A stretch of 64,000 nt of DNA from Actinocatenispora thailandica. GTDB taxonomy: Bacteria; Actinomycetota; Actinomycetes; Mycobacteriales; Micromonosporaceae. The DNA is taken from assembly GCF_016865425.1 (NCBI RefSeq), contig NZ_AP023355.1:7004198-7068197 (forward strand). Direction: 5' to 3'. The position numbers and the translations under genes were made by a program. Below are positions 59,002 through 64,000 of the stretch, one piece after another (within the stretch, counting starts at the first letter, position 1; each line of letters starts with the position of its first letter). The notes under the pieces are model-generated. The model worked only from the letters and a program-made list of their open reading frames with translations. It was not told where the DNA came from and searched no databases.

Positions 59002-59598
59002 CTACTTCACCGGGGCGAGGCAGCGGAACCGGTCGCCGGACGCACCCTGCAGCTCGACCGCCGGTCCGGTCGGGTCGGGGCATTTCGCCCGGCTCGACGT
59101 CACCTTGGTGACCTTGTACGCCCCGGGCTTGGTGCAGGAGGCCGGCACCGCCCTGCCGCCGGCCGCGGTGACGCACGACCCCACCGGGAAGGAGTCGTCC
59201 TGCCGGCCACGCAGCAGCAGCACCGACACCACGGCCGCAGCGACGACCACCACCCCGGCGATCACGAGTACGAGGGTGCGTCTGGGCTGCCGTGGTGGCT
59301 TCACCGGCACCGGCATCGGCCACCCCGGCGGCGCGGCGCCGGGTGGATAGCCGGGTGGAGGCGGCCCGCCGGGCGGTGGCGTGCCGCCGGGTGGCAGGGG
59401 CGGCCCAGCAGGCGGTGGCGTGCCGCCGGGCGGGAGGTGCGGCCCGCCGGGCGGTGGTGTGCCGCCGGGCTGGTGGCCCGGTGACGGCGGGCCGGCCGGC
59501 GATGGGGCGCCGGGCTGGTAGCCGTGCGGCGCTGGGCCGGCGCCGGGGTCTTCGGGGTGGCCGTCCCGGTCGGGTGCGGACGCGCCGTCCGGTTGCAC
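59002..59598 (-). CDS. Proline-rich single-pass membrane protein with C-terminal LppU-like domain
   Basis: A 198-residue protein. An N-terminal stretch of about 95 residues is Pro/Gly-rich with GGTPPPGGP repeats. One TM helix (TLVLVIAGVVVVAAAVVSVLLL) follows, then an extracytoplasmic domain of about 65 residues with four Cys (GSCV, PASCTKPG, AKCPDP, FRCLAP) that probably forms two disulfides and resembles the LppU/septum-type domains of actinobacteria. GTG 59598 has GGAGGTG upstream. The Pro-rich cytoplasmic part is expected to be disordered. Confidence 0.75.
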   Translation of the reverse strand: MQPDGASAPDRDGHPEDPGAGPAPHGYQPGAPSPAGPPSPGHQPGGTPPPGGPHLPPGGTPPPAGPPLPPGGTPPPGGPPPPGYPPGAAPPGWPMPVPVKPPRQPRRTLVLVIAGVVVVAAAVVSVLLLRGRQDDSFPVGSCVTAAGGRAVPASCTKPGAYKVTKVTSSRAKCPDPTGPAVELQGASGDRFRCLAPVK

Positions 59599-59811
59599 CG
59601 CGCCACCTCCGTCGCATCGCCGTCGCCCGGCCGTCCCGGGCCGCGGGCGTCTCACGCTACCCGGCTGCGGGAGCCGGCCGAGCGGGGCGGTCGTCCACCA
59701 TCTCCGGGGCCGGACACGTTTCCGCCCCCTCGACTCGATGTCGAGGAGGGCGGTGTCTGGGCGGCGACGTCCGGCGGCCCCCCGGCCGCGGGTCGCGGAG
59801 GAGTGAGGGAA

Positions 59812-59946
59812 TCAGTCGCGGTTGGCGATCGTGAGCAGCTCGTCGCGCATCGCGCTGGACGGGCAGCGCGACAGCGCCCGCTCGATGGCGCGCGTCCGAC
59901 GGACCACCGTGCGACGCTCCCGGTACTTCTGGAGCAGGTTGTTCAT
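59812..59946 (-). CDS. Tiny basic protein (44 aa)
   Basis: Forty-four codons from ATG 59946 to TGA 59812, with a clear GGTGAGG 5 nt upstream. The product starts MNNLLQKYRERRTVVRRTRA, then has a helix ending RDELLTIANRD. It is highly basic in the first half, with one Cys. The start and ribosome-binding site are strong and codon use is normal, so it is a likely real gene. Function unknown; see also the 30-residue ORF at 49853. Confidence 0.7.
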   Translation of the reverse strand: MNNLLQKYRERRTVVRRTRAIERALSRCPSSAMRDELLTIANRD

Positions 59947-60108
59947 CAGTGCCTCACCTCTGCTGGATGTATCTCCGGTACCTCCATTAGAGCGCAGATG
60001 ACCGGTTCACTGCAAAAGAATCTATGGTGAGGGCGCTTACATGCCTAACATCCTTCGGTACGGCAAGGGAAGTAACCGTGGTGTCGACGGTCACGCCGGA
60101 AACGAGTA

Positions 60109-60139
60109 ACGGCCGCGACCCGGATCGGGTCGCGGCCGT
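60109..60139 (-). terminator. Terminator of the branched-chain dehydrogenase operon
   Basis: Perfect 14-bp inverted repeat ACGGCCGCGACCCG (60109-60122) / CGGGTCGCGGCCGT (60126-60139) with a 3-nt loop, 20 bp after the stop of the E2 gene on the minus strand. Confidence 0.8.
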
Positions 60140-60159
60140 CACATGCCGTACTGCGTGGG

Positions 60160-61644
60160 TCAGCCCCAGGCGAGCAGCGCCGCCTCCGGATCGGTCAGGA
60201 AGGCGCCGATGTCGGCCAGGAACCGGGAGCCCAGCTCGCCGTCCACGATGCGGTGGTCGAACGAGAGCCCGAGCGTGGTCACGTACCTCGGCTTGACCTT
60301 GCCCTTGTGCACCCACGGCTGCTGCTTGATCGCGCCGAAGGCCAGGATCGCGGTCTCCCCCGGCGGCAGGATCGGAGTACCGGTGTCCACCCCGAACACG
60401 CCGACGTTGGTGATGGTGAACGTGCCGCCCTGCATCGCGGCCGGCGCGGTGCGACCCGACTTCGCGGTGGCGACCAGGTCGTTCATCGCATCTGCCAGCT
60501 CCCGCAGGGACAGCCGGCCGGCGTCGGCGATGTTCGGCACGATCAGGCCGCGGTCGGTGGCCGCCGCGATACCGAGGTTCACGTACTCCTTGACCACGAT
60601 GTCGCCGTTGGCCTCGTCCCAGGTCGAGTTGACCAGCGGGTGCCGGCCGACGGCGAGCAGCACCGCCTTGGCCACCAGCAGCAGCGGCGAGATCCGCACG
60701 TCCCGCCAGTCGCGCATGGTGCGCAACCGCTCGACCGCCTTGACGGTACGGGTGGCGTCCACGGTCAGGAACTCCGTCACGTGCGGCGCGGTGAACGCGC
60801 TCGCCACCATGTTCGCCGCGGTGAGCTTGCGGACGCCCTTGATCGGGATGCGTTGCTCGCGGTCCGGGCCGAACGACGGGGCGGCGACCGCCGCCGGTGC
60901 GGCCGGCGCGGACTGCGCGGCCAGCACGTCGTCCCGGCTGATCGACCCGTTCGGGCCGGTCGGGGTCAGCGTGGTCAGGTCGACGCCGAGATCCTTGGCC
61001 AGCTTGCGGACCGGCGGCTTGGCCAGCACCCGGACGCTCGCCGGCTGCGCCGGTACCGCCGGTGCCGGCGCGACCGGCGCGACCGGGGTCGCCGGTATGG
61101 CCGGTGCGGCCGGTACGGCCGATGCAGCCGGGACGGCCGATGCAGCCGGGACGGCCGGTGCGGCCGGGACGGCCGGTGCGGCCGGGACGGCCGGTGCAGC
61201 CGGGGCGGCGGGAGCAGCCGGTGCGGCCGGGGCCGTGGCACCGTTGACCGGGCGGCGGGCCCGGCGCTTGCCGCCGGACTCCTTCGGCCCGTACCCGACG
61301 AGCACCGCGGTGCGACCGTCGGCGCTCTGCTCGCCGATCAGCGGCCCGGTGACCTCGGCCGGACCGCCGGACTCCGGCTCCGGCAGCGGGCCCGCATCCG
61401 GGTCGGTGTCGAACGCGACGATCGGCGCACCGACATCGACGGTCTCGCCCTCGCCGTGGAAGATCTCCACCACCGCACCGGTGTACGGGCAGGGGATCTC
61501 GACCGCCGCCTTGGCGGTCTCCACCTCGACGATCGGCTGGTTCAACGTGACCCGGTCACCCGGCGCGACGAACCACTTCAAGATCTCACCCTCGGTGAGG
61601 CCCTCACCGAGATCGGGCAGGGGGAACTGCTTGACGCGCGACAT
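60160..61644 (-). CDS. bkdC: Branched-chain 2-oxoacid dehydrogenase E2, dihydrolipoyl acyltransferase
   Basis: A 494-residue E2. The N-terminal lipoyl domain is VKQFPLPDLGEGLTEGEILKWFVAPGD...EVETAKAAVEIPCPYTG, with the lipoylated Lys in VETAKAAVE. A peripheral E1/E3-binding domain (VRVLAKPPVRKLAKDLGVDLTTLTPTG) follows. The C-terminal catalytic domain has the HRxxDG motif as SFDHRIVDGELG. The linker between the lipoyl and binding domains carries Ala/Pro-rich repeats encoded by 18-bp units (about 61080-61235). It transfers acyl groups from lipoate to CoA in valine, leucine and isoleucine breakdown. The third gene of the operon after E1alpha and E1beta. Confidence 0.9.
   Translation of the reverse strand: MSRVKQFPLPDLGEGLTEGEILKWFVAPGDRVTLNQPIVEVETAKAAVEIPCPYTGAVVEIFHGEGETVDVGAPIVAFDTDPDAGPLPEPESGGPAEVTGPLIGEQSADGRTAVLVGYGPKESGGKRRARRPVNGATAPAAPAAPAAPAAPAVPAAPAVPAAPAVPAASAVPAASAVPAAPAIPATPVAPVAPAPAVPAQPASVRVLAKPPVRKLAKDLGVDLTTLTPTGPNGSISRDDVLAAQSAPAAPAAVAAPSFGPDREQRIPIKGVRKLTAANMVASAFTAPHVTEFLTVDATRTVKAVERLRTMRDWRDVRISPLLLVAKAVLLAVGRHPLVNSTWDEANGDIVVKEYVNLGIAAATDRGLIVPNIADAGRLSLRELADAMNDLVATAKSGRTAPAAMQGGTFTITNVGVFGVDTGTPILPPGETAILAFGAIKQQPWVHKGKVKPRYVTTLGLSFDHRIVDGELGSRFLADIGAFLTDPEAALLAWG
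61080..61235. repeat. 18-bp repeats encoding the Ala/Pro-rich E2 linker
   Basis: Repeats of the type GCCGGTGCGGCCGGGACG run in frame through the E2 linker and encode APAAPAVPAAPAVP-type sequence. Such linkers are normally flexible and repetitive. Confidence 0.8.
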
Positions 61645-61655
61645 CCGGGCGGCTC

Positions 61656-62669
61656 CTAGTAGCTGAAGGTGCGGTCGACGGCGTCGAGCACCCGGTCCAG
61701 GTCGGGCAGGAAGTGCTCCTCCAGCTTCGACGCCGGGTACGGCGTGTCGAAGCCGGTCACCCGCTGCACCGGCGCCTCCAGCGAATAGAAGCACTCGCTC
61801 TGCACCCGCGCGGCGACCTCCGCGGCCGGCCCGAGGTTCGTCGGTGCCTCGTGCACCACGACCAGCCGACCGGTGCGCTTGACCGACTCGTACACCGGGT
61901 CCAGGTCGAGCGGGGAGAGCGTGCGCAGATCGACCAGCTCCAGCGAACGGCCGTCCTCGGCCGCCGCGTCGGCGGAGTCCCGCAGTACCCGCATGGTCGG
62001 GCCGTAGCCGACGACGGTGGCGTCGGTGCCGGCCCGGACCACCCGGGAGCGGTGCAGCGGCTCGGCGGCGGTGACCGGGGCGTCCAGGTCGACCTCGCCC
62101 TTCTCGTAGTAGCGGGCCTTCGGCTCCAGGAAGATCACCGGGTCGTTGGACCGGATCGCCTGCTGGATCATGAAGTACGCGTCGACCGCGGTCGACGGGG
62201 TGACCACCTTCAGGCCGGCGGTGTGCATGTAGTAGGTCTCCGGCGACTCGGAGTGGTGCTCCACCGAGCCGATGCCGCCGCCGAACGGGATCCGGATCAC
62301 CACCGGCAGCGTGATGCGACCGCGGGAGCGGTAGTGCATCTTCGCCAGCTGGTTCGTGACCTGGTCGAACGCCGGGTAGGAGAACCCGTCGAACTGCATC
62401 TCGCAGACCGGCCGGTAGCCGCGCATGGCCAGCCCGATCGCGGTACCGACGATGCCGGCCTCGGCGAGCGGCGAGTCGAGCACGCGGTCCTCACCGAAGT
62501 CCTTCTGCAGCCCGTCGGTGATCCGGAAGACGCCGCCGAGCCGGCCGACGTCCTCGCCCATCAGCAGCACCTTCGGGTCGTCCTCCAACGCCCGGCGCAG
62601 GCCGAGGTTGAGCGCCTTGCCGATGGTCAACGTCTGCGTACCGGTCAGCGGTCCCTGCTGCTTGGCCAT
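61656..62669 (-). CDS. bkdB: Branched-chain 2-oxoacid dehydrogenase E1 beta subunit
   Basis: A 337-residue E1beta, the normal length. Conserved parts are GEDVGRLGGVFRITDGL, DSPLAEAGIVGTAIGLAMRGYRPVCEMQFDGFSYPAFDQ, VVIRIPFGGGIGSVEHHSES and YGPTMRVLRDSA. It pairs with E1alpha to decarboxylate branched-chain 2-oxoacids using thiamine diphosphate. The ATG overlaps the E1alpha stop by 1 nt (TGATG) and the E2 gene starts 11 bp after its stop. Confidence 0.92.
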   Translation of the reverse strand: MAKQQGPLTGTQTLTIGKALNLGLRRALEDDPKVLLMGEDVGRLGGVFRITDGLQKDFGEDRVLDSPLAEAGIVGTAIGLAMRGYRPVCEMQFDGFSYPAFDQVTNQLAKMHYRSRGRITLPVVIRIPFGGGIGSVEHHSESPETYYMHTAGLKVVTPSTAVDAYFMIQQAIRSNDPVIFLEPKARYYEKGEVDLDAPVTAAEPLHRSRVVRAGTDATVVGYGPTMRVLRDSADAAAEDGRSLELVDLRTLSPLDLDPVYESVKRTGRLVVVHEAPTNLGPAAEVAARVQSECFYSLEAPVQRVTGFDTPYPASKLEEHFLPDLDRVLDAVDRTFSY

Positions 62670-63871
62670 CAGTGCGCCCCCTCCCCGACGAAACTGCTCT
62701 GGTACTGCTCGAACCAGGCGCGCTCGGCGTCCTGCAGCGGCGACTCCTCCGCGTACACGTGCTCGAACAGCCGGCTCGGATCCGGGTCGGGCAGGCCGAT
62801 CACGAACTCGCGGAGCCGGCCGGTGATGCGGTCCGCGTCCGCGTCGACCGAGGCGAAGAAGTCGTCGTCGCCGATGCCCGCCTTCGCCAGGTACGTGCGC
62901 ATCCGGGTGATCGGGTCGCGCTGCTTCCAGGACTCGACCTCGCTGCCGGTGCGGTACCGGGTCGGGTCGTCGGTCGTGGTGTGCGCGCCCATCCGGTAGG
63001 TGTAGGCCTCGATCAGCGTCGGGCCCTGGCCGTGCCGGGCCGCATCCAGCGCGTGCCGGGCGACCGCGTAGCAGGCCAGCACGTCGTTGCCGTCCACCCG
63101 CACGCCGGGGAAGCCGTAGCCGGCGGCGCGCTGGTAGATCGGGGTGCGGGTCTGCCGCTCGACCGGCTCGGAGATCGCGTACTGGTTGTTCTGGCAGAAG
63201 AACACCACCGGTGCGTGGTAGACGCCGGCGAACACGCACGCCTCGTGCACGTCGCCCTGGCTGGACGCGCCGTCACCGAAGTAGACGATCGACGCCTCAC
63301 CGTCGTCGCTGCCGACCTTGCCGTCGTAGTTGATGCCCATCGCGTAGCCCACCGCGTGCAGCGTCTGCGCGCCGATGACCAGCGTGTACAGGTTGGCGTT
63401 GTGCTCGGCCGGATCCCAGTCGCCGTGGTCGTTGCCGCGGAACAGCCCGTGCGGTGCGGTCGGGTCGACGCCGCGGCACCACAGCACGCCGTGCTCGCGG
63501 TACGTCGGGAACGCCATGTCCTGCTTGCGCAGCGCCCGCCCGGACCCGATCTGTGCCGCCTCCTGGCCCTCCAGGCTGGCCCAGATCGCGAGGTGGCCCT
63601 GGCGCTGCAGCGCGGTCGACTCCAGGTCGAGCCGGCGCACGATCACCAGGTCGCGGTAGAGCCCCTGCAGCTGCTCGTCGGTGAAGTCGACCGAGTAGTC
63701 CGGGTGCTCGACCCGCTCCCCCTCCGGGGTGAGCAGCTGTACGAACTCCGGCTCCTGCGCGGACCCCTGGAGCGCCGCCTCGCCGGCCGGTGTCGATGCC
63801 GGGCGTGACCGCCGAGCACCGGACCGGGCCTTGGTGGCGGGCCGCCCCTTCGTCGCGGGCTTGTCACCCAT
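62669..63871 (-). CDS. bkdA: Branched-chain 2-oxoacid dehydrogenase E1 alpha subunit
   Basis: A 400-residue E1alpha. An N-terminal Lys/Arg/Ala extension (about 30 residues) is followed by the E1 domain. The thiamine-diphosphate/Mg motif is GDGASSQGDVHEACVFAGVYHAPVVFFCQNN, and the phosphorylation-loop-type region TYRMGAHTTTDDPTRYRT is present. It is the first gene of the operon and starts at 63871; the promoter must lie in 63872-64000, where no clear hexamer was seen. Confidence 0.92.
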   Translation of the reverse strand: MGDKPATKGRPATKARSGARRSRPASTPAGEAALQGSAQEPEFVQLLTPEGERVEHPDYSVDFTDEQLQGLYRDLVIVRRLDLESTALQRQGHLAIWASLEGQEAAQIGSGRALRKQDMAFPTYREHGVLWCRGVDPTAPHGLFRGNDHGDWDPAEHNANLYTLVIGAQTLHAVGYAMGINYDGKVGSDDGEASIVYFGDGASSQGDVHEACVFAGVYHAPVVFFCQNNQYAISEPVERQTRTPIYQRAAGYGFPGVRVDGNDVLACYAVARHALDAARHGQGPTLIEAYTYRMGAHTTTDDPTRYRTGSEVESWKQRDPITRMRTYLAKAGIGDDDFFASVDADADRITGRLREFVIGLPDPDPSRLFEHVYAEESPLQDAERAWFEQYQSSFVGEGAH

Positions 63872-64000
63872 GTCCGATCCCTCTCCCTCTGCTTGCGTCG
63901 CCGGCGTGGGGTTACCGCACCGGTCGACGTCTCCGTCGTGCCGCGCGGACCCCGGTTGGGGGTTCGCCCGGCGGGAGCGTCGGCGCAGGGGCCGGACCGC

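Noticed and set aside
1-64000. tRNA, rRNA, transposase or prophage genes
   Set aside because: I looked for their hallmarks (CCA-ending cloverleafs, DDE transposase motifs, phage structural genes) and saw none; a tRNAscan/IS search would settle it.

Overview
The window is very GC-rich DNA from an actinobacterium. Evidence: near-universal G/C at third codon positions, many GTG/TTG starts, a DeoR/GntR/MarR/XRE regulator mix, a mannosyl-phospho-polyprenol synthase, an LPXTG surface protein, SPW and GPP34 proteins, and frequent leaderless-type promoters (a TAnnnT hexamer 6-8 nt before the start codon). The block rpsF-ssb-rpsR-rplI with dnaB close by is typical of the region near the actinobacterial replication origin. 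Overall style suggests Micromonosporaceae (an Actinocatenispora-like strain is a guess). No transposase, phage gene, tRNA, rRNA or cas gene was recognised.

Layout. 1-5 kb: end of an aminoglycoside kinase-like gene, a polytopic membrane protein, an endonuclease IV-family protein and a surface protein. 5.2-6.9 kb: rpsF-ssb-rpsR-rplI with a strong terminator. 7.1-12.2 kb: a lipoprotein, then a four-gene minus-strand operon (FGGY kinase, phosphatase, DeoR regulator, hydroxyacid dehydrogenase) with a palindromic operator-like site at its head. 12.3-18.3 kb: phosphoesterase, VWA lipoprotein, polX, a DnaA-box-like cluster and dnaB, which is frameshifted as given. 18.6-28.6 kb: SPW membrane protein, aldo/keto reductase/XRE and MarR/NmrA divergent pairs, a GntR regulator, a zinc-ribbon protein, a phosphoribosyltransferase, a GT-C-like membrane protein and a GGDEF-EAL protein. 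29.5-38.3 kb: two molybdenum-cofactor clusters (moaC, fused mogA-moeA, moaE; and moaA-moaD) separated by small genes. 38.6-48.4 kb: LPXTG protein, ketopantoate reductase-like gene, permease/acetamidase/GPP34 operon, GtrA, questin oxidase-like gene, polyprenol-phosphate mannosyltransferase and RlpA-like protein. 48.6-64 kb: PP2C/SpoIIE phosphatase, large acyl-CoA dehydrogenase, pxpB-pxpC-pxpA (5-oxoprolinase), DHFR-like gene, thioredoxin/NHL protein and a branched-chain 2-oxoacid dehydrogenase operon (E1alpha, E1beta, E2).

The most striking element lies at 28711-29123, minus strand, between the GGDEF-EAL gene and moaC. Seven tandem mini-genes each consist of a Shine-Dalgarno, an ATG or GTG, and the same heptapeptide MREHNWS followed by TGA. 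The 24-nt units are almost identical and vary only silently, while the 38-43 nt spacers share nothing but the ribosome-binding site. This looks like a multi-copy micro-gene array, possibly a minimal peptide precursor or signal, and I know of no description of it.

Four genes (dnaB, aldo/keto reductase, GAF protein, DHFR-like) are each restored by adding one base, three of them in a C or G run, so sequencing error is the first explanation. Several GC-rich minisatellites (18, 28, 29, 47 and about 74 bp units) sit in intergenic DNA or encode low-complexity protein linkers. All functional calls come from reading the sequence; no database search was possible.
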